Shown piece after piece: positions 18,285-27,607 of a DNA stretch of 47,351 nucleotides. Made by a program: the position numbers and the translations under genes. Origin of the DNA: an uncultured Enterobacterales bacterium (GTDB lineage Bacteria > Pseudomonadota > Gammaproteobacteria > Enterobacterales > Psychrobiaceae); the NCBI GenBank assembly GCA_937981905.1, contig CALJMY010000125.1, forward strand, positions 1-47,351. The letters run 5' to 3'. The notes beneath the pieces are model-generated. The model was not told where the DNA came from. It ran no database searches and worked only from the letters and a program-made list of their open reading frames with translations. Numbering within the stretch: position 1 is the stretch's first letter; each line of letters begins with the position of its first letter.

Positions 18285-19397
18285 ATGAAGTACACAGAAG
18301 ACGAAAACGGCTATATCACTATACCGCAAAACCCTATATCTAAATCGGGCGTTTTTCAGTACTTGGGTAAAAGTATCAGCCCTGACTTAGATCCGGAAAA
18401 AGTTTATAATGTATGGCGTCCTGAAGAAGAATTAAACAACCCTGAAACAATCGAGTCATTTAGACTTACACCGTGGATCCCTGAGCATGTAATGCTAGGT
18501 GAAGGGTTTACTCCTGCTGAAGTTGTGGGTGTTCAAGGTGTTACAGGTGAAACAGTTGAATTCTTAGGTGGTACACTTTATTCTAAGTTAAAGCTTTTCG
18601 GTGATGACTTGAAAAAGATGATCCGCGCAGGGCTTAAAGAATTATCGTGTGGCTTTCGTTGCAAGTGGGAAATAAGAAGTGGCATCACTCCTGACGGGCA
18701 ATCATACGAAGTCGTGCAAACTCAAATACGTGGAAACCATTTGGCTAGTGTCGAGTCCGCTCGCATGGGTTCAGATGTACGTGTAGCAATGGATAGAGCC
18801 GTTTTCGCGCTCGACTCCATAGATTTTAACCTAAAACCAAATGGTGATAATATGTTGACGAAAGAAGACTTAAAAGCGGCAATGGATGAGACTATCAAGC
18901 CAGTTCAGAAAGCGCTAGATGCAGCCGAGAAGAAAATCGGTGAGCTAGAGAAAAAAGCTGAAGACATGAGCAAGGAAGAGAAATCTGCCGAAGACATGGA
19001 AGAAGAAGAAGCCAAAAAAGCTGAAGAAAAGAAAAAGTCTGAAGCGATGGACTCTGCAATTGCAAAAGTGGCTGACTTAGAGAAAGAAGTTAAAACTCTT
19101 AAATCTACAGCTATGGACGGTAACGCGGTAATGCGTGCTTTTGCTGAAAAGCAAGACTTAGCAAACAAAGCAGCTCAAATTGTTGGCGCTTTTGATTCTG
19201 CTGATCTTGATGCTAACGGTGTTGCTAAGTACGCACTTGAAAAAATGGGCGTTGCTTGTGATTCAGGTCAAGAATTGGCAATGTTTAAAGGTGTTTTAGC
19301 GGCTCGCAAAGCTCCTACATTCACGGTAGATCATGGTAACGCTTTAGATAGCGCTGATTCTGCTAAATCTGAAACTCTTGATAAATTGGGCTTATAA
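18285..19397 (+). CDS. DUF2213-type prohead protease/scaffold fusion
   Basis: N-terminal protease-like domain, then Glu/Lys/Ala-rich scaffold-like coiled coil; immediately upstream of capsid genes. Confidence 0.75.
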   Translation: MKYTEDENGYITIPQNPISKSGVFQYLGKSISPDLDPEKVYNVWRPEEELNNPETIESFRLTPWIPEHVMLGEGFTPAEVVGVQGVTGETVEFLGGTLYSKLKLFGDDLKKMIRAGLKELSCGFRCKWEIRSGITPDGQSYEVVQTQIRGNHLASVESARMGSDVRVAMDRAVFALDSIDFNLKPNGDNMLTKEDLKAAMDETIKPVQKALDAAEKKIGELEKKAEDMSKEEKSAEDMEEEEAKKAEEKKKSEAMDSAIAKVADLEKEVKTLKSTAMDGNAVMRAFAEKQDLANKAAQIVGAFDSADLDANGVAKYALEKMGVACDSGQELAMFKGVLAARKAPTFTVDHGNALDSADSAKSETLDKLGL

Positions 19398-19399
19398 TT

Positions 19400-19903
19400 A
19401 TGCAATCTTCAGTTACTAATCAATTTCAAGCCACTGGTATTCCTGGTGAGTTTTCACGTTCTGACAATCAGTGTTCACGCGGTGCAATCATCGATTCCGC
19501 TGTTGAAACAAATAATATTGTCGGTCGTGTAGTAAATACAACTAACGGCAATAACTACAATGTTGGTGTTGCTGCCAATGGTAATTTCGCTGGTATCTTA
19601 TGCAGCCCTAAAACGTCGGTTCGTCCATCGTTAGCGGCTCAAGCGTACTTACCAAATGAAACACAAGTGGAAGTTGCTGAGTCTGGTTACTTATTCGTAA
19701 CATTGACCGCTGCTGCTGCAAATGGTGACTTCGTTTATTACAGCGATACTACTGGTGCTTTAGCTACTGCCTCGCCAACTACAACCGCTCCGGCTGGTCA
19801 CACTCGTTTACCTGGTGGTTTAGTTAAAGGCTTAAACGTGACGGCTGCAGGTGTTGCAGAAATTTACTTTGATATGGCTGGCTCTACAGTCGAAACGGCA
19901 TAA
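19400..19903 (+). CDS. DUF2190-like structural cement/decoration protein
   Basis: Position between scaffold and MCP; Ala/Gly/Thr-rich, VTAAGVAEIYFDMAG C-terminus. Confidence 0.6.
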   Translation: MQSSVTNQFQATGIPGEFSRSDNQCSRGAIIDSAVETNNIVGRVVNTTNGNNYNVGVAANGNFAGILCSPKTSVRPSLAAQAYLPNETQVEVAESGYLFVTLTAAAANGDFVYYSDTTGALATASPTTTAPAGHTRLPGGLVKGLNVTAAGVAEIYFDMAGSTVETA

Positions 19904-19914
19904 GGGGTTAAATC

Positions 19915-21042
19915 ATGTCTACACAATTAAAATATAAGTTTCCTGATAAAGGTATCGCGATGGATGCTGCAGACGCTAAAGCTTTAGCTTTACGCCCTGC
20001 TAGTGTTGAAAAGCTTGGTATCTCTGTTAGTGATTCATTTGCTCGTTCATTTAACAAAAATGCAATCAGCGTTGCGTTAGATGCTGGCATTACACAACCA
20101 GTAACAACTCCTTCAAATGGTACTCCTGTTCAATTCTTGCAAGAGTTTTTACCAGGTGTTGTTAATATTCTTACGGTTGTACGTAAAGCGGATCAAGTTG
20201 CTCCGGTTGTTACTGCTGGTGAATGGCACTTAGAAGAAGTTATCTTAAAGACTATGGAGCACACTTCTAATCCTGAGCTTTATAGTGATCATGGTGGTTT
20301 GCCATTAGTTTCATTTAATGAGACTTACGAAACGCGCCAAGTTGTACGTTTTGAATTAGGTATTCAACATGCACAGTTAGCGGATGCTCGCGCAGCTGCA
20401 ACAGGTACTTCACCGCAAAACGAAAAACGTCAAGCATTAGCGGAAGGTTTTGAAATCTTACGTAATGATATCGCGTTTAACGGCTTTAACGTTGGTACAG
20501 GTAAAACATACGGCATCTTAAACGATCCGACTTTACCAAGCTATGTAACTGTTGCAACGGGTACAGGTGGTGATACTACTTGGGCGACTAAAACGGCAGT
20601 GGAAATCATTAACGATTTATCAACCGCTATCCATGCTTTAGAAATCCAAGCAGGTGGCCATGTAGATCCGACTATGAACAGCATTGATTTAGAAATCCCT
20701 CTAGCGTTTAACTCGTACTTAACGCGCTCTGATGGTTCTTTCAATAACGGCATGACTGCAATGGAATGGTTAAATAAAAACTATCCATCTATTACAGTTA
20801 CAACAGTTCCACAATTCAACGAAGCTAACTCAGGTGAAAACGTATTTTACTTGAAAGCTGTTTCAGTTGATAATTCTGGCACTGACGGTGGCGAGTCTAT
20901 GATTCAAGTTGTACCGGCTAAAATGCGTGCGCTTGGCTCTGTGCCAAATGCTAAAGGCGGTGTTACTGAAGGTTATACGTCGGCCCTAGCCGGAGTCTTC
21001 ACCAAAAGACCATATTCCGTGGTTCGTTATTCAGATATTTAA
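19915..21042 (+). CDS. major capsid protein (DUF2184-like)
   Basis: 375 aa, directly after protease and cement; LARSFNKNAISVALDAGIT..TPVQFLQEFLPG and C-terminal TSALAGVFTKRPYSVVRYSDI. Confidence 0.8.
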   Translation: MSTQLKYKFPDKGIAMDAADAKALALRPASVEKLGISVSDSFARSFNKNAISVALDAGITQPVTTPSNGTPVQFLQEFLPGVVNILTVVRKADQVAPVVTAGEWHLEEVILKTMEHTSNPELYSDHGGLPLVSFNETYETRQVVRFELGIQHAQLADARAAATGTSPQNEKRQALAEGFEILRNDIAFNGFNVGTGKTYGILNDPTLPSYVTVATGTGGDTTWATKTAVEIINDLSTAIHALEIQAGGHVDPTMNSIDLEIPLAFNSYLTRSDGSFNNGMTAMEWLNKNYPSITVTTVPQFNEANSGENVFYLKAVSVDNSGTDGGESMIQVVPAKMRALGSVPNAKGGVTEGYTSALAGVFTKRPYSVVRYSDI

Positions 21043-21059
21043 TTAATATTTGTGTTAAT

Positions 21060-21087
21060 AAAAAGCCGCTTAATTGCGGCTTTTTTG
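21060..21087. terminator. bidirectional terminator
   Basis: AAAAAGCCGC-TTAATT-GCGGCTTTTTT. Confidence 0.85.
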
Positions 21088-21093
21088 TGGGTG

Positions 21094-21501
21094 CTACATT
21101 GCATAAGAGAATTTAAGATAATCTTTTTTACTTACTTTTATGTAGCCATAGCCGCTATAAGAATCCCCACTTAATCCACCGTTTTCGTGTTCGTCTATAA
21201 AATAACAACCAATATGATTGTCTGGTAGATCGGATTCGTTACTTCCTTCGTGACACCTGACAAAGCCTATAACAAAATTAGCTTCACAATAATCAAGTAT
21301 GGATTTTATTTCTTTTACTAATTTACTGTTAAACCTTTTTTTAATCTTGAGTAATATTCTTTTGCTTTTTTGCATTTCAAAATCATTATACGGACACATA
21401 AAATCACGATCCCAAGGAAATACATTAAATGGCATGTATGAATCTTTTTTAGGTTCAGGGGTTATACTTTCGATCATTTTTTTAGCTGCTTTGCATTTCA
21501 T
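21094..21501 (-). CDS. hypothetical accessory protein
   Basis: 135 aa minus-strand ORF flanked by terminator and its own promoter. Confidence 0.6.
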   Translation of the reverse strand: MKCKAAKKMIESITPEPKKDSYMPFNVFPWDRDFMCPYNDFEMQKSKRILLKIKKRFNSKLVKEIKSILDYCEANFVIGFVRCHEGSNESDLPDNHIGCYFIDEHENGGLSGDSYSGYGYIKVSKKDYLKFSYAM

Positions 21502-21535
21502 TTTTATTTATTCTCTACTATTTAAATTCAATCAA

Positions 21536-21564
21536 ACAATACCACACTACCGCGAACGCGTCAA
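21536..21564 (-). promoter_or_regulatory. class A promoter of minus-strand island
   Basis: Minus strand TTGACG-n17-TATTGT. Confidence 0.6.
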
Positions 21565-21670
21565 TATTTATTTCGCTATTTCCAAAAAATAGACCTAATA
21601 GTTATTTAAGTGTAAACTAGACTTTCTATATCGGATCTATATTTTTTAGATTTTTAAACAAACAAGAAAG

Positions 21671-22084
21671 GTGCAGAAAATGGCAACTCCAAAAACAGAA
21701 AGCAAAACAACCAAGATTTACTCACAAGCGTCTAATGATGTTGTGATCCCGAAGTACAAAGATAAAAAAGAAAAAACTGGTGAGCAGTCACAAAGTAAAA
21801 ACGTGATTGAAAAAGCTATTATTATCCGTGGCGGTGCTAACGTTGCTTATAGCGCTTCAAACAAAGAGAAAAAAGAAACTAAATTCGCAGTAACCGAAGT
21901 TAACGCGGAAGAGTTAGAAATTCTAAAAGCTCACCCTGGTTTTATGCGTCGCGTTAGTCGTGGCTTTATTACTATTGGCGAAGCGCCAGAAGTATTAAAA
22001 GCTGACAAATCCGCTCAAATGACGGAAGATCAATTAAAAGCCAAAACAAAAGCCGAAGTTAAAACGGGTAAAGTTGAGGATTAA
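21671..22084 (+). CDS. hypothetical head-region protein
   Basis: Lys-rich; possible start at MATPKTESK (21680); operon with following connector genes. Confidence 0.55.
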   Translation: MQKMATPKTESKTTKIYSQASNDVVIPKYKDKKEKTGEQSQSKNVIEKAIIIRGGANVAYSASNKEKKETKFAVTEVNAEELEILKAHPGFMRRVSRGFITIGEAPEVLKADKSAQMTEDQLKAKTKAEVKTGKVED

Positions 22085-22088
22085 TTAA

Positions 22089-22517
22089 ATGCCTATAGAT
22101 CTCAATATACCAACGTTTCGTGTTAACTTTCCTTTGTACGCAGATGAAACGGCATACCCTGACGTTTTATTAAACGCGCAGTATGAAATAGGAAAGTGCT
22201 ATATTGCTGATAATGATTGCACTATGCCTGAAGTATGTAGAGAATACGCGCTCCAAGCTATGTTAGCTCATTTGTTGTATATTCGAGATCAAGTAAACGC
22301 AGGTAATAACATTGGTGTTATTACACAGGCGAGCGAAGGCGATGTTAGTGTTTCCTTGGCTTCACCTGTTGTAGACGGTGAATGGCATTACTGGTTTAAT
22401 TCGTCGCCATTTGGGCGTGAATTAATAGCGCTGCTTGGCGTTCAATCTGTCGGTGGTTTTTATGCTGGTGGAAATCCTGAGCGCCTATCATTTAGAAAAG
22501 CTGGTGGAGTGTTTTGA
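22089..22517 (+). CDS. head-tail connector (DUF4054-like)
   Basis: 142 aa; YALQAMLAHLLYIRDQ and FYAGGNPERLSFRKAGGVF; position after MCP. Confidence 0.6.
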   Translation: MPIDLNIPTFRVNFPLYADETAYPDVLLNAQYEIGKCYIADNDCTMPEVCREYALQAMLAHLLYIRDQVNAGNNIGVITQASEGDVSVSLASPVVDGEWHYWFNSSPFGRELIALLGVQSVGGFYAGGNPERLSFRKAGGVF

Positions 22518-22612
22518 TGTTTAGCAAATTTAGAAATAAAAAAGAAATCAAAGGTGAAATTGCTTTTGTTGTAGCAGTATTTATTGTTACTTTGATAGTT
22601 ATATTTATTTAA
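22517..22612 (+). CDS. tiny single-TM protein (31 aa)
   Basis: Not in ORF track. MFSKFRNKKEIKGEIAFVVAVFIVTLIVIFI; TGATG with previous stop, TAATG with next start. Confidence 0.5.
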   Translation: MFSKFRNKKEIKGEIAFVVAVFIVTLIVIFI

Positions 22613-23163
22613 TGTCTAGCGTTTCCGTAGATCTATCAGCACTAAAAAGCTTACAACAAGCTTTAGAAGACGCACACGCGGAAAAATTACAAGTTGGCTG
22701 GTTTTCATCGGCTAACTATACAGACTCGTTACCCGTTTCACAGGTTGCATTCTGGCAAGAGTTTGGCACAAAAAGCGCACCACCTAGGCCATTTTTTAGA
22801 CCAGCTATCGAAGAGAATAAAAGCAAGTGGATTAACCTTGTTGATAGCGGTGCCAATGCCGTTTTAGAAGGTCGTGCAAGCATGGCTGACGTATTCGGAA
22901 AGCTTGGCTTGATGGCTGAAACCGATGTAAGAAACAAAATAGCAGGACAACACACACCGCTGAGTCCTGTTACATTGGCTTTACGTAGACTTAAAAACGA
23001 AGGTCAAGAAATTAACGGTACATTAGTTGGTGCTGTAGCTGCTGCTATTGCTCGCGGTGAAACTGGATCGGGTCAACTCGGCGCCCCGTACGGAAATAAT
23101 ACACCGTTGCAAGATTCTAAGAATATGATAACTACGTTAACTCACAACATAGGCGAAGAGTGA
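22612..23163 (+). CDS. neck/tail completion-type minor protein
   Basis: VGWFSSANYTD..VSQVAFWQEFGTKSAPPRPFFRPAI motif common to Mu gpG/HK97 gp10-like proteins. Confidence 0.65.
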   Translation: MSSVSVDLSALKSLQQALEDAHAEKLQVGWFSSANYTDSLPVSQVAFWQEFGTKSAPPRPFFRPAIEENKSKWINLVDSGANAVLEGRASMADVFGKLGLMAETDVRNKIAGQHTPLSPVTLALRRLKNEGQEINGTLVGAVAAAIARGETGSGQLGAPYGNNTPLQDSKNMITTLTHNIGEE

Positions 23164-23165
23164 TA

Positions 23166-23291
23166 ATGATTATAAAGACTTTGAAGGTGTTAGCTGTATT
23201 ATCATTCCTTGTTGTTTGGGTTAAATTATCGCCTGTTGTTTTCCATTATCAGTTGTCTATTTTATTTACCTTTCTCCATTCTTTGTGGTGA
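23166..23291 (+). CDS. possible tiny membrane protein (41 aa)
   Basis: Not in ORF track. MIIKTLKVLAVLSFLVVWVKLSPVVFHYQLSILFTFLHSLW; overlaps convergent 23249-24019. Confidence 0.3.
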   Translation: MIIKTLKVLAVLSFLVVWVKLSPVVFHYQLSILFTFLHSLW

Positions 23292-24019
23292 GAGACAGTA
23301 CCTCTACATAGTTGAGTTAAAGTTATGTAGTCTAGATTGTTTTTAATGGAAAATTCTTTCATGTTATTTATATGTACAATCTCCCCTGTAACTGAGTTTT
23401 TTATTTTGTTGGTCTTTTTTTGTTTTTTTACTATTCCTTTGCCTTTTCTTTTTGTTGTTACTTTTACTCTTCCTTTTGATAATTTAACAGTCATGGCGCA
23501 TGAGTAAGTGGCAAAGAAATAAGTATCAGGGGAGTAAACTTTATTTTTATTGATCTTTCTGCATAATGTGTATTTACCACCATCATTTGGGTAGTTTTCT
23601 TCATACCATTTAGCGAAGTTTTGAAAATTATGCCATTCAGGAACTACAGTGTAACCATTATGATGCCCTTGTTTTTTAGTGCTTTCATGGTTTCCGTAGC
23701 AATTATTGATCATGCAATTCCATGACCTATAAGGCTTTCCGTTAGCAGAAAGGCTATCATATAAACCCTCACCAATAAAACCAATACCAGCCGTCCTTGG
23801 GTTGTATGGATCTCTTACGCAGCCAGATCGAATGCTTTTAGCGTCACAAACTACCTGGTGACCAGTATTTAAAAACTTAGCTATAACTTTTTTTGAATTG
23901 AAGTATTTTAACACCTGAACGATCCCACATGATAAGGATTTATGCCTAGATCTTGCCCTCATATCTAATGGCATTTTTCTTTTCTTCTTCTTTCTTCTTC
24001 TTTCGTTTGAGTTATTCAT
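23249..24019 (-). CDS. HNH/AP2-like homing-endonuclease-type DNA-binding protein
   Basis: SWNCMINNCYGNH..YTVVPEWHNFQNFAKWYEENYP and C-terminal NUMOD-like segment VTGEIVHINNMKEFSIKNNLDYITLTQLCRG. Confidence 0.6.
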   Translation of the reverse strand: MNNSNERRRKKKKRKMPLDMRARSRHKSLSCGIVQVLKYFNSKKVIAKFLNTGHQVVCDAKSIRSGCVRDPYNPRTAGIGFIGEGLYDSLSANGKPYRSWNCMINNCYGNHESTKKQGHHNGYTVVPEWHNFQNFAKWYEENYPNDGGKYTLCRKINKNKVYSPDTYFFATYSCAMTVKLSKGRVKVTTKRKGKGIVKKQKKTNKIKNSVTGEIVHINNMKEFSIKNNLDYITLTQLCRGTVSHHKEWRKVNKIDN

Positions 24020-24049
24020 TATTAGTTATTCCTCATTGGTTGTGGAGTA

Positions 24050-24078
24050 ACAATAACCCATTATTGACTAATTGTAAA
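24050..24078 (-). promoter_or_regulatory. class A promoter of minus-strand gene
   Basis: Minus strand TTTACA-n17-TATTGT. Confidence 0.55.
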
Positions 24079-24086
24079 GCGTGACT

Positions 24087-24115
24087 TTGCTATAAAGTAA
24101 CTATAAAGATATAAT
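24087..24115 (+). promoter_or_regulatory. class B promoter
   Basis: TTGCTA-n17-TATAAT. Confidence 0.55.
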
Positions 24116-24146
24116 GTATTACATCCCTAATAAAGGTCGTATTTAA

Positions 24147-24533
24147 ATGAAGAATTTTCCAATAAATCTACTCGCCACCGCGCAGACAGTGATCGGCAAA
24201 CAAGATTATTTGTTTCGAAAATATTTAGGTCGTGTGCGTAACGCTGCTGGATATTATGTTAGTTCATTTGCAGAGCCAACAACAAGATCCGCAAGTGTAC
24301 AACCAATACGAGCTACCCAATATCAATCGATGGGCTTAGACTTAAAGAAAGCTTATATTAAAATTTATGATACAGATTTAATTGAAGCTATGACTCGCGA
24401 TAGTAACGCGGATCAAGTTATTTATGACGGTTATGTGTGGCAAGTCGCAGAAGACACTGCTTGGTTTTTGTCGGGCGGTTGGAATTATGTTATGTGCGTT
24501 AGGCTAGAAAAATACGCTGAGGTTGTGGAATAA
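24147..24533 (+). CDS. hypothetical connector/tail protein
   Basis: 128 aa between neck genes; stop overlaps next ATG. Confidence 0.5.
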   Translation: MKNFPINLLATAQTVIGKQDYLFRKYLGRVRNAAGYYVSSFAEPTTRSASVQPIRATQYQSMGLDLKKAYIKIYDTDLIEAMTRDSNADQVIYDGYVWQVAEDTAWFLSGGWNYVMCVRLEKYAEVVE

Positions 24534-25078
24534 TGACAGATAACCAAATGATGATCGCGCTTATCGCTGAAATCGAAAGACAGTTAACACTAGTTGGTGT
24601 TACTGATTTTGAAGTTGGACGCAATCATCAACCGACAAACCAATACACAGGCGCAGACGGTGACGACACAGTTAAAACTCGCGTGTTTCTTTATGCTATT
24701 ACAAAAGGTAGTGACGGTCACGGGCGTAATTATCAAACAGGCGCAGAATTCAAACGTACTGACTTTATACAGAAACATAAATCTATTCAAATCAGTGTGG
24801 CGCATTCATTCGATTTTACCGATGTAAACGCGCGAACTCCTGAAGATATGACTGACTTAATACATGACTTACTAAATAGCCCTGACGCTATTCAATCTTT
24901 GCGTGATGATAAAATATTTCTGCAAAACGTTGGTGATGTTAGGCCTGTGTTTTTTACAAACGATAAAGACCGTTTCGAGTCTATGCCTAATTTTGACGTT
25001 TTAGTTAACTACTCTAGCTCAATTACTAAAGCAGCTAACTATGTTGATGTTGGTGGGTGTGTTGTTGAGGGGGTTTAG
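24533..25078 (+). CDS. neck terminator-like protein
   Basis: 181 aa immediately upstream of the sheath module; pattern consistent with tail-terminator proteins. Confidence 0.5.
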   Translation: MTDNQMMIALIAEIERQLTLVGVTDFEVGRNHQPTNQYTGADGDDTVKTRVFLYAITKGSDGHGRNYQTGAEFKRTDFIQKHKSIQISVAHSFDFTDVNARTPEDMTDLIHDLLNSPDAIQSLRDDKIFLQNVGDVRPVFFTNDKDRFESMPNFDVLVNYSSSITKAANYVDVGGCVVEGV

Positions 25079-25236
25079 TTTAACCAAAGAACCTTTCCGA
25101 AGGTGTCGACACTGCACTTTCTGGTGTTGTCACCGATGATAATTTTTCCTTCACCTATAGATAAAACACTGTAGTTACTATATCTATTAAGTATTGAGTT
25201 AACTTTTTTGATTGCTACAGGGTAAAAGTTAGTCAT
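25075..25236 (-). CDS. small hypothetical protein (53 aa)
   Basis: Not in ORF track. MTNFYPVAIKKVNSILNRYSNYSVLSIGEGKIIIGDNTRKCSVDTFGKVLWLN; TAATG-coupled to 25236-25481. Confidence 0.55.
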   Translation of the reverse strand: MTNFYPVAIKKVNSILNRYSNYSVLSIGEGKIIIGDNTRKCSVDTFGKVLWLN

Positions 25237-25481
25237 TATTTATCACTTCCTAGTTTAATTGATTTAACCATTGCGTTAAATGTTTTGTATACTGACGCGC
25301 TACCCTCAGAGAATGTTTTACAAAAGCCTTCAGCTATATCATTAACTGATGGTTGGTTACTAAACTCATAATTACTACCATTAGCTGAGAAGTAATAAAA
25401 ATCAGTAGGCCCAAAAGACTCTTTTGTAATTGAGATATTCAAGCTTTCTAATTTGGTTAATACTTTAGTTAATGTAGCCAT
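25236..25481 (-). CDS. hypothetical accessory protein
   Basis: 81 aa minus-strand ORF with class A promoter. Confidence 0.6.
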   Translation of the reverse strand: MATLTKVLTKLESLNISITKESFGPTDFYYFSANGSNYEFSNQPSVNDIAEGFCKTFSEGSASVYKTFNAMVKSIKLGSDK

Positions 25482-25526
25482 TTTATTTCTCGCTTGTTTA
25501 GTTAGTTGCTGCCCTTCAATAACTAT

Positions 25527-25555
25527 ACAATAACGCGCTTTTGCATTCCTGTAAA
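25527..25555 (-). promoter_or_regulatory. class A promoter of minus-strand island
   Basis: Minus strand TTTACA-n17-TATTGT with AAAGCGCGT before -10. Confidence 0.65.
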
Positions 25556-25570
25556 GCTTTATTTCACTTT

Positions 25571-25599
25571 TTGCTAAAAAAACTTTATAGCCGTATAAT
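25571..25599 (+). promoter_or_regulatory. class B promoter upstream of sheath
   Basis: TTGCTA-n17-TATAAT. Confidence 0.6.
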
Positions 25600-25639
25600 G
25601 AAGATTGTTATATAACAACCTTTGCAAAGGGCAAATACT

Positions 25640-27115
25640 ATGAGTATATCGAGTAATAGATATGTTGATGTAACAAGCGCGGTCGGTGGCGGTGATGCTA
25701 TCCCAACTCGCGAATTGTTATTGAGACTTTTTACAACTAACGAGCGCGTGCCAACTGGTGCCGTTTTAAATTTCTCTTCTAGTTCTTTAGAGACTTCACT
25801 GCGCGACTATTTCGGATCGGACACTGAAGAATACAAACAAGCGGCTTACTACTTCGGGTTTATATCCAAAGTGGCAACGTCACCGGAAAACATTCAATTC
25901 TCACGCTTTGCTGATACAAATACAAGCGCTCAAGTTTTTGGCTCAATTCTGCCAACACTAGACACGCTTAAAACTGTGACGGCTGGCGCATTTGATGTGT
26001 TATTAGCTGGTGTAACGTTTAACGTTACAGGCTTGGACTTTTCAGCTGCGACAACTTACGCAGATGTAGCAACAGCGTTACAAACACGTATACAAGCAAC
26101 TGCCGGAGCTATGGCTTCAACAACTGTTGTATATGATGCTGCACGCACTACATTTGATTTTGATACTAATGGCGACGCTGACGGCGATATATCATTCAGT
26201 GCTGTAACTGTTGATTTACTTGACACTATTGGATGGGGCGAAAATGCTGTATTTAGTAATGGTGTTGAAGCTCAAACCGTTACCGATACGTTAAGCGATT
26301 CAACGTCACTTAATAACAACTATGGTTCATTTTCTTTTATCGACTCGTTAACTAACGATCAGATAGTTGAAGGTGCTGCTTTTGCTGACGGTCGAAATGT
26401 TGAATACGTTTTCGAAGTACCAGTTACAACAATCAATCGCGCGGCTATCTCGGGTTTAATCAGTGGTTATGCGTCTTGTAATATGATGTTGTCTTACCCT
26501 GGTCAGTATCACCACTTGCTGCATGCTTGTGTATTGGCTGCTAGCAACTACGAAAAACCTGCAGCTAGTAAAAACTACATGTATCAAACTGACAGTCGAT
26601 TAACTCCGTCAGTTAAAACTGATGCAGAAGCAGACGCAAACGATGCGTTAAACGTTAACTACTACGGACAAACTCAAGAAGCTGGTGTTGATGTGTCATT
26701 TTTGCAAAAAGGTCGCTTAACGGGTGGCTCTAGCGCTCCAACTGCAATGGGCGTTCACGCAAACGAGCAATGGCTTAAATCTTATTTAAAATCACAATTT
26801 TTAAGTATGTTTTTAGCGCTTGAGCAAGTGTCTGCCGATCTTGTTGGTCAAGGCATTGGTATGAGCTATTTAGATGCTGGCATTTCTTTAGCGTTAACCA
26901 ATGGCACATTCTCTGTTGGTAAAACATTAACAACCACACAAATAAACTACATCACTCAATTGACGGGTGACAGTAAAGCTTATTTAGACGTACAAAATCG
27001 CGGTTACTGGTATGATGTGACAACTGACGCCACAACTAACACAATGGATTATCTTCTTGTTTATTCTAAACGCGACAGCGTGGATAAAGTTGAAGGTCGT
27101 CACAGCTTAATTTAA
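25640..27115 (+). CDS. tail sheath protein (DUF3383-type)
   Basis: MSISSNRYVDVTSAVGGGDAIPTRELLLRLFTTNERVPTG..YFGSDTEEYKQAAYYFGF; ~490 aa; followed by tube and chaperone. Confidence 0.85.
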   Translation: MSISSNRYVDVTSAVGGGDAIPTRELLLRLFTTNERVPTGAVLNFSSSSLETSLRDYFGSDTEEYKQAAYYFGFISKVATSPENIQFSRFADTNTSAQVFGSILPTLDTLKTVTAGAFDVLLAGVTFNVTGLDFSAATTYADVATALQTRIQATAGAMASTTVVYDAARTTFDFDTNGDADGDISFSAVTVDLLDTIGWGENAVFSNGVEAQTVTDTLSDSTSLNNNYGSFSFIDSLTNDQIVEGAAFADGRNVEYVFEVPVTTINRAAISGLISGYASCNMMLSYPGQYHHLLHACVLAASNYEKPAASKNYMYQTDSRLTPSVKTDAEADANDALNVNYYGQTQEAGVDVSFLQKGRLTGGSSAPTAMGVHANEQWLKSYLKSQFLSMFLALEQVSADLVGQGIGMSYLDAGISLALTNGTFSVGKTLTTTQINYITQLTGDSKAYLDVQNRGYWYDVTTDATTNTMDYLLVYSKRDSVDKVEGRHSLI

Positions 27116-27126
27116 GGGGTTATATT

Positions 27127-27597
27127 ATGGCTGACGTTTCACACAATGGCGCGATTTACACAATAAGCGCCTCTAATACTTTTGCTAATGTGCCAGTTCC
27201 GATCTCGGCATTTCCAAAAGATACCGATCCGTTTGATGTTCCAAATACGGATATATCAGATCTAGAGCTTGGCACAAATGGCGATCCCATTTCTTGGACT
27301 GTTCAAAATCCAATTGAGTCTTCACTTGCTGTTATTCCTGCGACTGACGATCACGAAACTTTACAGACGATTTATAATAATAATCGTGCTGAAAAAGGAT
27401 CGCCAAGTGCTAACGATGTAATTACCTTAGTTCGAATTTTACCAAACGGTGAAACAACAACAATGAAAGGTAAAATTACAAGTGGTCCTGCAACGACTTC
27501 GCTGGCAAGTTCTGGTAAAATAAAGACGCCTGTTTACGGTTTTAAATGGTTTAAGGTGTTTCGTACTCCTGCCGTCAATATCGAAGTAGGCTTTTAA
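27127..27597 (+). CDS. tail tube protein
   Basis: 156 aa directly after sheath; position and size. Confidence 0.65.
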   Translation: MADVSHNGAIYTISASNTFANVPVPISAFPKDTDPFDVPNTDISDLELGTNGDPISWTVQNPIESSLAVIPATDDHETLQTIYNNNRAEKGSPSANDVITLVRILPNGETTTMKGKITSGPATTSLASSGKIKTPVYGFKWFKVFRTPAVNIEVGF

Positions 27598-27607
27598 GTA
27601 AGAAATT

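Noticed and set aside
18905-19168. Antisense ORF in the scaffold region
   Set aside because: Ser/Ala/Phe-rich shadow of a Glu/Lys/Ala coiled coil; no promoter or RBS.
24590-24827. Antisense/alternative ORFs in the neck gene
   Set aside because: Shadow ORFs within 24533-25078.
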